DNA from: Streptococcus parasanguinis
GTDB lineage: Bacteria > Bacillota > Bacilli > Lactobacillales > Streptococcaceae
Length of the DNA stretch: 64,000 nucleotides
NCBI RefSeq assembly: GCF_023109675.1
Contig: NZ_JALDUR010000009.1
Coordinates: 1 to 64,000, forward strand
Direction: 5' to 3'
Positions within the stretch are counted from its first letter, which is position 1, and every line of letters begins with the position of its first letter. Below, piece by piece: positions 1-8,459 of this stretch. The translations under genes and the position numbers were made by a program. The notes under the pieces were generated by a model that had not been told where the DNA came from, made no database searches, and worked only from the letters and a program-made list of their open reading frames with translations.

Positions 1-401
1 GAACCGATCACACCAGCAATCCCACCAGCAATAGCAATGAGAACATCCCAAATGGTTGGAGAGGTTCGTGCGATCAATTCGCTACTTGCATAAGATAAGG
101 GAGAAATCCAGAAATATAGAGTCGAGACAAGCAAACTGACCAATACTTGAGTAAATAAAACCTGTAGAGATTGCTTGATTAAACGCGTATCAAAAATAGC
201 TAAACCAAATCCCAGTCCAATAATCGGTGTCATAAGAGGGGAAATCAGCATGGCTCCAATAATGACAGCTGTTGAATTCATATTTAGACCTATCGAGGCA
301 ATAAAAATCGAACACATCAAAATCACTGTATCTCTTAATCGAACATGAAGGTCATCATATAGTTTCTCGCGGAATTCACGTGTTGAATAGTTTCCGGACA
401 T
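1..401 (-). CDS. DUF389 family membrane protein, N-terminal part
   Basis: The reading frame starts at an ATG whose complement is at 399-401 and runs off the left edge, so only the first 133 residues are visible. An AAGGAG ribosome binding site lies at 408-413. The protein has a short polar N-terminus ([20 protein letters not shown]) followed by hydrophobic segments containing [20 protein letters not shown] and [15 protein letters not shown]. This hydrophobic pattern is typical of the DUF389/TIGR00341 family of uncharacterised bacterial membrane proteins. The function is not known. It is transcribed away from vicR and appears to be a single-gene unit with its own promoter. Confidence 0.8.
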   Translation of the reverse strand, partial: MSGNYSTREFREKLYDDLHVRLRDTVILMCSIFIASIGLNMNSTAVIIGAMLISPLMTPIIGLGFGLAIFDTRLIKQSLQVLFTQVLVSLLVSTLYFWISPLSYASSELIARTSPTIWDVLIAIAGGIAGVIG

Positions 402-543
402 TGGTTACTCCTTTTATTTCATATAATCTTGTTTCTGCATGGATGATGGTAGAGAGACTTCTGTCCAAACTGACATGTTTTTAATTCTTACCTGTGATTC
501 TTTTGAACATTATCTTTTAAATATCCATCAGTCCATCCTGCAT

Positions 544-552
544 ATTATATCA
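544..552 (-). promoter_or_regulatory. Extended -10 promoter of the DUF389 gene
   Basis: On the minus strand the sequence reads TGATATAAT, a perfect TGnTATAAT extended -10. It lies about 140 bases upstream of the DUF389 start. No good -35 is visible. Assignment to that gene is inferred from position. Confidence 0.45.
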
Positions 553-599
553 AAAAATTTACAGTCTTTCTCTGAAGAAATCAATTAATTTAAAAGATA

Positions 600-746
600 G
601 AGAAAGGAAGAAATTTTTGTATCCTTATCCGAAGAAGAAAAACGTTATCTCCTCTGAAAGTAGATACCGTTTTAATGTTTAAACAGGATGAGTTTGTAGC
701 AGCAATCCTAGCTGATATCGCCAACAAATCACGTATTGAGAAATAA
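600..746 (+). pseudogene. Decayed C-terminal gene fragment, identity unknown
   Basis: A frame reading RKEEIFVSLSEEEKRYLL stops at a TGA. A second frame immediately continues as KVDTVLMFKQDEF followed by VAAILADIANKSRIEK and a TAA at 744-746. The two pieces look like one former protein tail broken by a frameshift: amphipathic helices, good codon usage, no start codon with a ribosome binding site. The style resembles the end of a small regulator such as a MarR-type protein, but I do not recognise it. Confidence 0.35.
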
Positions 747-845
747 TGAAAAAATAAAAAGATTGAGGATAAAACAATCTAAAAAACCTTCCTTAGGTGA
801 GTAAGAACGTCAGCGAACTTCTATGAAGTTCCAAAACTCCCGAGT

Positions 846-1020
846 GAGAGTGGGACAGAAATCCTAGCCTCTCAATTATCTTTGGATTGTCGAGCAAGAC
901 GCAGTGGTTGAGTGGGCTCTACTACGTTGATTTCATCAGCTTTTACAGCCCTACTCAACTGTGCGGAGGTGGGACGACGAAATCGAATTCTAACGAATGA
1001 CCGATTTCTGTCCCACTCTC
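846..1020 (+). repeat. Structured intergenic repeat, copy 1
   Basis: The element is bounded by a perfect 18-base inverted repeat: GAGAGTGGGACAGAAATC at 846-863 and GATTTCTGTCCCACTCTC at 1003-1020. Inside is a second long stem, GGTTGAGTGGGCT pairing with AGCCCTACTCAACT, with a small TGAT-TTC-ATCA hairpin in its loop. After the stem comes a conserved block, GTGCGGAGGTGGGACGACGA. Two further copies occur in the window, at 32109-32284 (reversed) and 47717-47887. There is no open reading frame that I would accept inside it. It is either a small non-autonomous mobile element or a structured RNA; I do not know a name for it. Confidence 0.8.
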
Positions 1021-1223
1021 ATTTTTCTCACGACGGAAAGTTTTCTAAATATGATTTATTAGCTATAGCAAGTAGGAAATTAACTTTTTTTAGAATCACT
1101 CAAGTGATTTTATCTTCTACATATCATTCGTTTTTTCTGAGATTGAGATTTTAACATCTCGGTCTTTTTTCCCTTTCTTATTGGAAAGTCCAGCAATTGA
1201 GACTCCACATTTCTTCATAAGTT

Positions 1224-1232
1224 TGATATAAT
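1224..1232 (+). promoter_or_regulatory. vicR extended -10 promoter
   Basis: TGATATAAT is a perfect extended -10. It precedes the vicR start by about 50 bases, leaving a short leader. A TTGAGA at 1197-1202 is too far upstream (24-base spacer) to be a normal -35, so the TGn extension probably replaces it. Confidence 0.6.
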
Positions 1233-1283
1233 AAGAAGATAGAGATTGATAAGGAAAAGTAGCATTAGAAACAGGTATGTAAG

Positions 1284-1985
1284 ATGAAAAAAATATTAGT
1301 AGTTGATGATGAAAAACCAATTTCAGATATTATCAAATTTAACATGGCAAAAGAAGGCTATGAGGTATTGACAGCCTTTGATGGTCGGGAAGCTTTAGAG
1401 GTCTTTGCGGCTGAAAATCCGGATATTATTATTCTAGATTTGATGTTGCCAGAGATTGATGGCTTGGAAGTAGCGCGTACGATTCGTAAGACTAGCAATG
1501 TGCCGATCATTGTCCTATCTGCTAAGGATACGGAATTTGATAAGGTCATCGGGCTTGAAATCGGGGCGGATGACTATGTAACCAAACCCTTCTCGAATCG
1601 GGAATTGCAAGCGCGTGTGAAAGCCCTGTTGCGTCGTTCTGAGTTTGCGGCTGATCCTCAGCTTGAAAATGATGCCGATACGGAAATTGTCATTGGTGAT
1701 CTTCACATTCTTCCAGATGCCTTCTTGGTTCAAAAAGGCAACAAAGAATTGGACTTGACCCATCGCGAATTTGAATTGCTCTATCACCTTGCGACCCATG
1801 TCGGTCAAGTGATGACCCGTGAGCACCTTCTTGAGACGGTGTGGGGCTATGATTACTTTGGTGATGTTCGGACAGTGGACGTGACGGTTCGTCGGTTGCG
1901 TGAAAAAATCGAGGACACACCGGGACGTCCAGAATATATCTTGACCCGCCGTGGTGTCGGATATTATATGAGAAACAATGATTGA
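1284..1985 (+). CDS. vicR: Response regulator VicR (WalR)
   Basis: This is the DNA-binding response regulator of the essential VicRK (WalRK, YycFG) system, which controls peptidoglycan hydrolases and other cell-surface genes in Firmicutes. The 233-residue protein has an N-terminal receiver domain (about 1-118) with the acidic pair D8/D9, the phosphoacceptor D52 in the motif [11 protein letters not shown], and the conserved KPF lysine. An OmpR/PhoB-type winged helix follows (about 130-231), with the recognition region [14 protein letters not shown]. The length is that of streptococcal VicR. The ribosome binding site is weak (AGGT followed by TATGTAAG). The stop overlaps the start of vicK by 8 bases, so the two are translationally coupled. 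Confidence 0.97.
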   Translation: MKKILVVDDEKPISDIIKFNMAKEGYEVLTAFDGREALEVFAAENPDIIILDLMLPEIDGLEVARTIRKTSNVPIIVLSAKDTEFDKVIGLEIGADDYVTKPFSNRELQARVKALLRRSEFAADPQLENDADTEIVIGDLHILPDAFLVQKGNKELDLTHREFELLYHLATHVGQVMTREHLLETVWGYDYFGDVRTVDVTVRRLREKIEDTPGRPEYILTRRGVGYYMRNND

Positions 1986-3330
1986 TCAACTAAAACAATT
2001 TGTAATGTCGTCGAACTTTGTCTTTGTTCTGATTACGGTTGGGTTTATCATTGTGGTAGCCTTGCTTTTGCTAGAAAACCGTAGGGACAATATCAAGCTC
2101 AGACAATTAAACGCCAAAATTAAGGATCTGATTGCAGGAGACTACTCCGAAGTGGTCGACATGCAAGGAAGTCCAGAACTGACGGATATGACCAATAGTA
2201 TCAATGATCTGTCTGAGGTTATTCGCCTGACGCATGAAAACTTGGAACAAGAAACCAAGCGTTTGACCAGTATCCTTTCTTACATGACAGACGGGGTGCT
2301 TGCGACCAACAGACGCGGTCAGATTATCATGGTCAATGAAATGGCAGCCAAGCAATTGAATGTTAATCCGGATGAGGTGCTCAATACCAGTATTCTGGAT
2401 TTGCTTTCGCTTGGAGATGACTATGATCTGAGAAGCTTGATTACAGAAGTACCAGAGTTGACCATTGACTCCCAGGATGAAAATGGGGAATACTTAAGTC
2501 TTCGTGTGCGCTTTGCCTTGATTCGTCGCGAGTCAGGTTTTATCTCTGGTCTGGTAGCTGTCTTGCACGATACGACAGAGCAGGACAAGGAAGAGCGGGA
2601 GCGTCGCCTCTTTGTTTCCAATGTGAGTCATGAATTACGGACTCCTTTGACCAGTGTGAAATCCTATCTGGAAGCCCTAGACGATGGTGCTTTGTCAGAG
2701 CCAGTAGCACCAGATTTTGTCAAGGTTTCACTCAATGAAACCAACCGCATGATGCGCATGGTCACAGATCTATTGAGCTTGTCACGAATCGACAATGAAA
2801 CTAGTCAGTTGGACATCGAGTTGACCAACTTTACGGCCTTTATCACCTTTATTTTGAACCGCTTTGATAAGATCAAGAGTCAATCGCAAGAAGATACTAA
2901 GAAGTATGAACTGATTCGGGAATATCCGATCACCCCGATCTGGGTTGAAATTGATACGGATAAAATGACCCAGGTAATCGACAATATCTTGAACAATGCC
3001 ATCAAATACTCACCCGATGGTGGGAAAATCAAGGTAGGGATGAAAACAACAGATGCCCAGTTGATTATCTCTATCTCAGATGAGGGCTTGGGAATTCCCA
3101 AGAAAGACTTGCCACGCATTTTTGATCGCTTTTACCGAGTGGATAAGGCGCGTAGCCGGGCCCAAGGCGGGACTGGTCTGGGCTTAGCCATTGCTAAGGA
3201 GATCATTAAGCAGCACAAAGGCTTTATTTGGGCCAAGAGTGAATATGGTAAGGGATCTACCTTTACCATTGTCTTGCCGTACGACAAAGATGCGATTAAA
3301 GACGACTGGGATACAGAAGAGGAAGAATAA
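1978..3330 (+). CDS. vicK: Sensor histidine kinase VicK (WalK)
   Basis: This is the membrane kinase that phosphorylates VicR. A single transmembrane helix (about residues 14-33) follows a very short exterior N-terminus. This is the streptococcal form; Bacillus WalK has two helices and a large outside sensor domain. Then come a HAMP-like linker, a PAS domain (about 95-200) and a HisKA domain with the phosphoacceptor H218 in [12 protein letters not shown]. An ATPase domain carries the N-box [10 protein letters not shown], the G1 box SDEGLGIP and the G2 box [13 protein letters not shown]. At 450 residues it is full length. It overlaps vicR upstream and is followed by vicX after 7 bases, consistent with one transcript. 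Confidence 0.97.
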   Translation: MIDQLKQFVMSSNFVFVLITVGFIIVVALLLLENRRDNIKLRQLNAKIKDLIAGDYSEVVDMQGSPELTDMTNSINDLSEVIRLTHENLEQETKRLTSILSYMTDGVLATNRRGQIIMVNEMAAKQLNVNPDEVLNTSILDLLSLGDDYDLRSLITEVPELTIDSQDENGEYLSLRVRFALIRRESGFISGLVAVLHDTTEQDKEERERRLFVSNVSHELRTPLTSVKSYLEALDDGALSEPVAPDFVKVSLNETNRMMRMVTDLLSLSRIDNETSQLDIELTNFTAFITFILNRFDKIKSQSQEDTKKYELIREYPITPIWVEIDTDKMTQVIDNILNNAIKYSPDGGKIKVGMKTTDAQLIISISDEGLGIPKKDLPRIFDRFYRVDKARSRAQGGTGLGLAIAKEIIKQHKGFIWAKSEYGKGSTFTIVLPYDKDAIKDDWDTEEEE

Positions 3331-3337
3331 GGAGTCA

Positions 3338-4147
3338 ATGACAGAAGAGGGATTTAAGTACAGTATTTTAGCTTCAGGTTCTAGTGGAAATTCTTTCTAC
3401 CTTGAGACACCAAAGAAAAAACTGCTCATTGATGCAGGTCTATCAGGGAAAAAGATTACGGGACTATTGGCTGAAATTGATCGCAAACCAGAAGATTTAG
3501 ATGCCATTCTGATTACGCACGAACACTCAGACCATATCCATGGTGTGGGTGTTTTAGCGCGAAAATATGGCATGGATCTATATGCTAATGAAGCAACTTG
3601 GAAGGCTATGGAAGGCACCAAGTATCTTGGCAAGGTCGATGATGCTCAAAAGCACATTTTTGAAATGGGGAAGACCAAGACATTTGGCGATATCGATATC
3701 GAAAGTTTTGGGGTCAGTCACGATGCTGCTGCCCCTCAATTCTATCGCTTTATGAAGGATGGCAAGAGCTTCGTCATGCTAACGGATACGGGCTATGTGA
3801 GTGATCGCTTGGCAGGTATCGTCGCGGATGCGGATGGCTATCTGATTGAGTCCAACCATGATGTAGAGATCCTTCGAGCAGGTTCGTATGCTTGGCGCTT
3901 GAAGCAGCGGATCTTGTCAGACCTAGGCCACCTTTCTAACGAAGACGGTGCAGATGCCATGATCCGAACCTTGGGAAATCGTACCAAGAAAATTTATCTG
4001 GGACATTTGTCAAAAGAGAACAATATCAAAGAATTGGCTCATATGACCATGGAGAATCAACTGGCTCGAGCAGATCTAGCTGTCGGCCATGATTTTGAGG
4101 TGCTAGATACCTCGCCAGATACTGCAACTCCATTGACGAAGATATAA
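3338..4147 (+). CDS. vicX: VicX (YycJ-type) metallo-beta-lactamase-fold protein
   Basis: This is a 269-residue MBL-fold hydrolase of the YycJ/WalJ group, the usual third gene of streptococcal vicRKX. The metal-binding motif THEHSDHIHG is present near residues 60-70. Other fold marks are ILASGSSGNSFYLE at the N-terminus and the later GHLSKENN. YycJ proteins are proposed to be DNA exonucleases or mismatch-repair-associated nucleases, and loss affects wall-related traits in streptococci. I chose the ATG at 3338 because AAGGAG lies directly upstream (3329-3334) and the protein then begins MTEEGFKYSILASG. A longer frame exists upstream but overlaps vicK. A terminator follows. Confidence 0.93.
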   Translation: MTEEGFKYSILASGSSGNSFYLETPKKKLLIDAGLSGKKITGLLAEIDRKPEDLDAILITHEHSDHIHGVGVLARKYGMDLYANEATWKAMEGTKYLGKVDDAQKHIFEMGKTKTFGDIDIESFGVSHDAAAPQFYRFMKDGKSFVMLTDTGYVSDRLAGIVADADGYLIESNHDVEILRAGSYAWRLKQRILSDLGHLSNEDGADAMIRTLGNRTKKIYLGHLSKENNIKELAHMTMENQLARADLAVGHDFEVLDTSPDTATPLTKI

Positions 4148-4152
4148 GATAG

Positions 4153-4177
4153 AAAACCACCTGCGGGTGGTTTTTTG
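4153..4177 (+). terminator. Terminator after vicX
   Basis: AAAACCACC pairs with GGTGGTTTT around a TGCG loop, followed by a T run. It closes the vicRKX transcript and marks the left edge of the islet. Confidence 0.85.
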
Positions 4178-4277
4178 ATTTCTGATTAAAATCCCTTCAT
4201 CTAGTGATGAATTTGCTCTTTACCCTAAATTTGTGTATGATAAGAGTACTTTATCTCAAGAATAAATTAATGGAGAA

Positions 4278-4814
4278 ATGTTAATTGTGAAAACATATAT
4301 CGGTTATTTGGAATCGAAATGGATTTATTTTGATGAAGAAAACGAAGTATTTCAATATAATGATCAAAAAAATACTTCCAATTGGATAATGGTTGCTGCT
4401 CCACTTGCAGTCTTTCTTTTGAAAGGAATTGCAAGTGTCTTAAATTCAGCCTTTGGGGGATTACCGTATACGATTAATATCAGTATTGCAATGATTGGAA
4501 CTCTAATAGTTTTCGGAATGTTGATGATAGCGAAGGCGAGAAAAAAAGATCCGAGAATTGATTGGAAAACAGTTGTTTTGAAGGAAAAAGATCTCAAAAC
4601 ACTCAGAGCAAAGGTGCTTGCAATTTTAATTATGAAGATTCTTTTTGCTTTTTTAGGGATTTTTTTCTTGGCTACTTATATTAGAGAAACTGATTTTTTG
4701 TGTCTGATGATCTACCTTCTTACTTTTGCTTGTGTGATGCATTTTCATCAGGAAATTAAGACAAGAAAGATTATTAAACTATTGAAGCGTCAAACGGAAT
4801 CATCCGGACAATAA
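4278..4814 (+). CDS. Uncharacterised four-helix membrane protein
   Basis: This is a 178-residue protein I do not recognise. After a polar N-terminus (TYIGYLESKWIYFDEENEVF) there are two hydrophobic hairpins: helices at about 36-56 and 68-86, a charged loop rich in lysine, then helices at about 113-134 and 140-156 and a basic tail. The GGAG upstream is only 2 bases from this ATG. An in-frame GTG at 4287 would have an 11-base spacing and is a plausible alternative start. The gene is AT-rich compared with vicX and smc and begins the islet. Its layout resembles small immunity-type membrane proteins, but this is only a shape similarity. Confidence 0.6.
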   Translation: MLIVKTYIGYLESKWIYFDEENEVFQYNDQKNTSNWIMVAAPLAVFLLKGIASVLNSAFGGLPYTINISIAMIGTLIVFGMLMIAKARKKDPRIDWKTVVLKEKDLKTLRAKVLAILIMKILFAFLGIFFLATYIRETDFLCLMIYLLTFACVMHFHQEIKTRKIIKLLKRQTESSGQ

Positions 4815-5017
4815 TTCCATCGAAATATGTTTTATTGCAATAGAATGAGAGCATTGCATCTTTGCTGATAGATTTAATGAACGATGAACGGAGTGAAGGA
4901 ATTTTGGATGGTCAATGATTTATAAAATCCTTTGATTAATTGACATGTAAAGAATAGTATGGAACCAATCTGAATGGTAGTCAGATATTATTCAATCACT
5001 AGAAAGGAAAAATAGAA

Positions 5018-6067
5018 ATGAAAAAGTTGATGAGATCAAAATTAGTCCAAGTTTTATTTCTTGTAATTGTTATCACAGGAGGTGTTCTTGCATATAGAGC
5101 TTATCATAAGCATGAACTAACCCAGTTTGTCATGTGGAGCCCGAGAGCAAAAATGATGGATTATGAATTTATTGCTAATCATAAAGCGGTAGCAATTAGC
5201 TGGGATAACGAAGCTGAATTAAAGGAAGCGAAAGAGGCTAAGAAATATGATCCTCGTATTGACATCAGAAACAATAGAATTGAGATGCATGGTGAACGTT
5301 TTATTATTCGGCAGAGTTACAAATTGAAGTCGGCAGCATATAAGTACTGGTTAAGTGAAAATGATAAAGTTCCTTATTTAAAGAGTAATATCCCTGAAAA
5401 AGGAGAATACTGGTTATTAGATGTTTACGATACAAAAGACAATACGATTAAACAAAAAACTTATGATGTGTTTAAGATGGTGAGGGAATATAATAGAAAT
5501 TATGTTCCAATTAATGTTGCGGATTCCCCAAAATTGTTACAATCTGAAGAAGGAAAAACTTATTTGCCTATAAAGATGGCAGTGAATAGTAAACCAAACT
5601 CAAAAACTTTTATTGGTATCATAGATATAGAAACGGGGAAAATTATTTCTAAAACATCATCTGGAAAAACAGGTAAGGACTTTTATGATGTAAATCAAAA
5701 AGCATGGCAAAATAAAGAAGGTCTTGAGGATATACTCGATCAAAACGATAAACTTTCAAACAAACATTTTAATTTTGTATGGTCAGCGTTTTGGTTTACT
5801 AAAAAAGCTCAAACAGATTCTTTAGCAAGCAAGTATCCAAAAGTATATGATATATTGAGTAAAGGTTCGCTATCTGAATTGTATTTCCTTGGAAAAGAAG
5901 ATGTTCGTTTAAAAATCTCTTTTTTGAAATTGGTTGTTCCAAAAGATACCAATATTTTTAAGAACCTAACTATTCCTGCAACTAGTTCGAAAGATGGAAA
6001 AGAACATATCGTTCAAAGTGAAGAAGAGTTCTTAGAGTATTACCAATCAAATTTTGGGGAGAAATAA
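5018..6067 (+). CDS. Membrane-anchored extracellular protein, paralogue of the lipoprotein at 6710
   Basis: This is a 349-residue protein of unknown function. One N-terminal transmembrane helix (about 9-27, VQVLFLVIVITGGVLAY) is followed by a hydrophilic domain predicted to lie outside the cell. The domain aligns by eye with the lipoprotein encoded at 6710. The shared pieces are FVMWSPRAKMMDYEFIANHK with FFIYNPQAEVKNFEFINDHN, YWLLDVYD with YFYLDIYN, and near the end IFKNLTIPATSSKDGKEHIV with VYEDLYIPSKWSINGKDQKI. A GAAAGGAAAA ribosome binding site precedes the ATG. The DUF3592 gene starts on the base after its stop, so the two are one operon. The gene is AT-rich. Confidence 0.7.
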   Translation: MKKLMRSKLVQVLFLVIVITGGVLAYRAYHKHELTQFVMWSPRAKMMDYEFIANHKAVAISWDNEAELKEAKEAKKYDPRIDIRNNRIEMHGERFIIRQSYKLKSAAYKYWLSENDKVPYLKSNIPEKGEYWLLDVYDTKDNTIKQKTYDVFKMVREYNRNYVPINVADSPKLLQSEEGKTYLPIKMAVNSKPNSKTFIGIIDIETGKIISKTSSGKTGKDFYDVNQKAWQNKEGLEDILDQNDKLSNKHFNFVWSAFWFTKKAQTDSLASKYPKVYDILSKGSLSELYFLGKEDVRLKISFLKLVVPKDTNIFKNLTIPATSSKDGKEHIVQSEEEFLEYYQSNFGEK

Positions 6068-6607
6068 ATGTCAACTAAAATGCTACTGTTTTGGCTCTCA
6101 ACTCTAGTTATCTTTTTAGCCTTAGTTTTTTTGAGTGGTACTTATTTTTATCTTTATTTCCGTGATAAAAAGATGGTTCGGCTTGCTACATCATCGATCA
6201 AAGGAACCGTTGTGGGCTATAATAGCTTTCGGGCAGGGAATCCTCCGATTGTGGAATACACGGTAAATGGCGTGGCTTATAAAAAATCTTTTCGTTATTT
6301 TCTGGTAAAAACGATCTCGACTCCACGGGGACCTAGAAATGTGCCAAACATCTATACTAGAGAAGATATGTTAGCCAATTCAATTACCTTTTATCGAAAT
6401 TCATTTGTTTCTTTTAATACAGCCCTTCAGACCCAATTTCCAATATGCTCTTCAATGACGGTTTGGTATGATCCTGAAAAACCAAGTAGAGCTTATGTGG
6501 AGCGTTATTGTGGTGTGAATCGCTATTATAAATGGGCAGGAATCCTTTATGGAATCTTGCTTCTTCTAGTCTATGCTGTTGTGTTAGTTGCTTTTTTTAA
6601 AAATTGA
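6068..6607 (+). CDS. DUF3592-like membrane protein
   Basis: This 179-residue protein has a transmembrane helix at each end (about 7-29 and 153-175) around an extracellular domain. The middle contains IKGTVVGYNSF, PPIVEYTVNGVAYKKSF and SSMTVWYDPEKPSRAYVER. That series, a short SH3-like beta fold ending in V-x-YDPxxP, is what I associate with DUF3592. Function is unknown. The start codon directly follows the stop of the upstream gene, with GGGGAG inside the upstream 3' end. It lies between two paralogous exported proteins, which suggests that the three act together at the membrane. Confidence 0.7.
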   Translation: MSTKMLLFWLSTLVIFLALVFLSGTYFYLYFRDKKMVRLATSSIKGTVVGYNSFRAGNPPIVEYTVNGVAYKKSFRYFLVKTISTPRGPRNVPNIYTREDMLANSITFYRNSFVSFNTALQTQFPICSSMTVWYDPEKPSRAYVERYCGVNRYYKWAGILYGILLLLVYAVVLVAFFKN

Positions 6608-6709
6608 GAAATGAATAGCAAAAGATAGTGAGTCAACTAGGGCTTGGTTTTGAATTTCTAAAAGGGAAAGGAATCTTGAGGCGATCCATAAAACGGAAGG
6701 AGTATTGAT

Positions 6710-7681
6710 TTGTCGAAATTAATGTATAAAACAACTTTAATAATGATATCCTTGATAGCAGTAATTGGTTGTGGTAAAAAAGAAAAAAATTCCAAAATAT
6801 CAGATGATACTGGAAACTCTAAAGAATTTTTCATTTACAATCCCCAAGCAGAGGTCAAAAATTTTGAATTTATCAATGATCATAATGGGATTGTCGTAGA
6901 GTGGGATTTTAATAAAAAGGAAAAAGAAGAGTCGCATTCTGCCACAACAAATGCTAGCTGGGTGACTGTAAATTCAGATTATTTGGTTAGACAAAGAGCA
7001 AAAGTGAGACATTCAAGCGTGACCAAAAAGATGAAGTCAGATGAATACTTTTATCTTGATATTTATAATTTAGGTAATCAAAAAGCCAGCAAGAAAGAAG
7101 TTAATATTTGGCAGAAATTAGTTGACTATTTAGGCGAGGATGATTTTGATTTGATCGGTTATTTATCGACTCTTAGAAAATTTGAGAGTAACGATTATGC
7201 AGTGCTAACTGTAAATAGCGAAAAAAATTACCGGTATTTTCTATTGAATTTAAAAACTCTGAAAATTGAAGGTGAAAAAACAAAAGAAGAACTAAAAGAG
7301 AACGGAAGAATTGCTCTTGAGTTAGATTCCAATAAAGCTTTTTCAGCAGGAGTTAAACAGCTTGGAAATAGTTTTTGGAAAGCAGATACTTACATAGGAA
7401 ATATCAATCTAAAAAATAAAAACCTGTCTGCTTTTAACTTATTTTCAAAGAAAGATAGTTTTGCTTATAAAGTGATAAACTCAGAAAATGGAATGATTAC
7501 AAATGGGAAGGAATTACTGGATCTTGAGTCAGAATTTATTCCTGTTGGAAAATCTGTCTATGAGGATCTCTATATACCATCAAAATGGAGTATTAACGGG
7601 AAAGATCAAAAGATAGTTTCCTATGATCAGATTCAGGAGTATTATAATGGAGAAATTGAAAAGAGATCACTCATCTCATAA
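6710..7681 (+). CDS. Putative lipoprotein, paralogue of the protein at 5018
   Basis: This is a 323-residue predicted lipoprotein. The signal peptide carries a lysine/tyrosine N-region, a hydrophobic core and the lipobox VIGC with the lipid-attachment cysteine at residue 21, followed by a lysine-rich tether (GKKEKNSK). Lgt, encoded at 24893, would modify it. The start is a TTG: AAGGAG at 6697-6702 sits 7 bases before it, while the nearest ATG (6722) is too far from any ribosome binding site. The rest aligns along its whole length with the membrane-anchored protein at 5018. Function unknown; AT-rich like the other islet genes. Confidence 0.75.
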   Translation: MSKLMYKTTLIMISLIAVIGCGKKEKNSKISDDTGNSKEFFIYNPQAEVKNFEFINDHNGIVVEWDFNKKEKEESHSATTNASWVTVNSDYLVRQRAKVRHSSVTKKMKSDEYFYLDIYNLGNQKASKKEVNIWQKLVDYLGEDDFDLIGYLSTLRKFESNDYAVLTVNSEKNYRYFLLNLKTLKIEGEKTKEELKENGRIALELDSNKAFSAGVKQLGNSFWKADTYIGNINLKNKNLSAFNLFSKKDSFAYKVINSENGMITNGKELLDLESEFIPVGKSVYEDLYIPSKWSINGKDQKIVSYDQIQEYYNGEIEKRSLIS

Positions 7682-7810
7682 AATTTATACTAGCTCCTAA
7701 ATATTTGAATCAAGTGACAGTTGTTCTATATAGACGATTTTAATTTAAAGTAAGATGCAGTTTTGAGAGAATGGTATGATTCTAAAACGCATCATGAAAA
7801 GGAGAAGAAA

Positions 7811-8197
7811 ATGCGCCTTGTTTATCTTACGATTGGTTTTATATCATTGGGACTAGGAATTATTGGGATTCCTTTGCCAATTTTACCGACGACTCCCTTT
7901 TTACTGCTATCGATGGCCTGCTTTGCTAATAGTTCCAAACGCTTTGAAACTTGGCTCTACCAAACCAAGCTTTATCAAACCTATGTAGCGGATTACCGAG
8001 AGACCAAATCGATTGCCAAAGAACGGAAGAAATGGATCCTTCTTCAGATCTACATTCTGATGGGGATTTCGATCTATCTGGCACCGATTATTTGGGTGAA
8101 GCTTGCTCTAGGGGCTTTGACGATTTTTATCACCTATTATCTCTTAAAAGTGATCCCTAATAAGCCCGAAAATCCAACAGAAGAAAATCCTGATTAA
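7811..8197 (+). CDS. YbaN-family (DUF454) inner membrane protein
   Basis: This is a 128-residue membrane protein of the YbaN/DUF454 family, whose function is not established. The family signature is at the N-terminus: LGLGIIGIPLPILPTTPFLL, followed by the cytoplasmic piece CFANSSKRFETWLYQTKLYQ. Two more hydrophobic segments lie near residues 72-90 and 93-110. I chose the ATG at 7811 because AAGGAG is 6 bases upstream (7799-7804). A longer frame from 7763 adds a charged leader with no ribosome binding site. Its base composition is closer to the core genome than its islet neighbours are. Confidence 0.85.
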   Translation: MRLVYLTIGFISLGLGIIGIPLPILPTTPFLLLSMACFANSSKRFETWLYQTKLYQTYVADYRETKSIAKERKKWILLQIYILMGISIYLAPIIWVKLALGALTIFITYYLLKVIPNKPENPTEENPD

Positions 8198-8226
8198 AAT
8201 TGGAGAATTCAGGCCCTAGAACTAGG

Positions 8227-8254
8227 AAAAGAAGTGCGTTCGTGCTTCTTTTTT
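8227..8254 (+). terminator. Terminator after the YbaN gene
   Basis: AAAAGAAG pairs with CTTCTTTT around a ten-base loop (TGCGTTCGTG), followed by more T residues. Confidence 0.7.
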
Positions 8255-8371
8255 GTATAAAAATAAAAACCCTTGTGTATCAAGAGCTTTCGTGTAATGA
8301 ATACGTTTTTGACTACGCTTCGGGAAATTTTAATAAGCGATCTACTTTAGGATTTTTAGTTTTCTATAAAA

Positions 8372-8415
8372 GGATCAACTCTTAAATATGATTAAAGTAT
8401 ATTTAAGAGTTAATC
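8372..8415 (-). terminator. Long hairpin downstream of the minus-strand islet gene
   Basis: GGATcAACTCTTAAATAT pairs with ATATTTAAGAGTTaATCC with one mismatch, giving a very stable AT-rich stem. On the minus strand it is followed by a short T run. It lies about 45 bases past the stop of the gene at 8460-8921 and most likely ends its transcript. Confidence 0.55.
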
Positions 8416-8459
8416 CATCTTTTATTAAATATCTCTTATTGTGATATGTATCTATTATA

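Larger units (their letters stand above)
402..1283. other. Long intergenic region between the DUF389 gene and vicR
   Basis: This 880-base stretch has no intact gene. It holds the leader and promoter of the DUF389 gene (minus strand), a decayed coding remnant near 600-746, a structured repeat (846-1020) and the vicR promoter and leader (about 1224-1283). The stretch 1021-1196 is AT-rich and I see nothing recognisable in it. Confidence 0.6.

Noticed and set aside
912..1154. 80-codon frame on the plus strand
   Set aside because: It covers most of repeat copy 1 and AT-rich spacer, has no ribosome binding site and codes for no recognisable protein.
3191..3337. Longer start for vicX inside vicK
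   Set aside because: The extra 49 residues overlap vicK in another frame; AAGGAG and the family start support the ATG at 3338.
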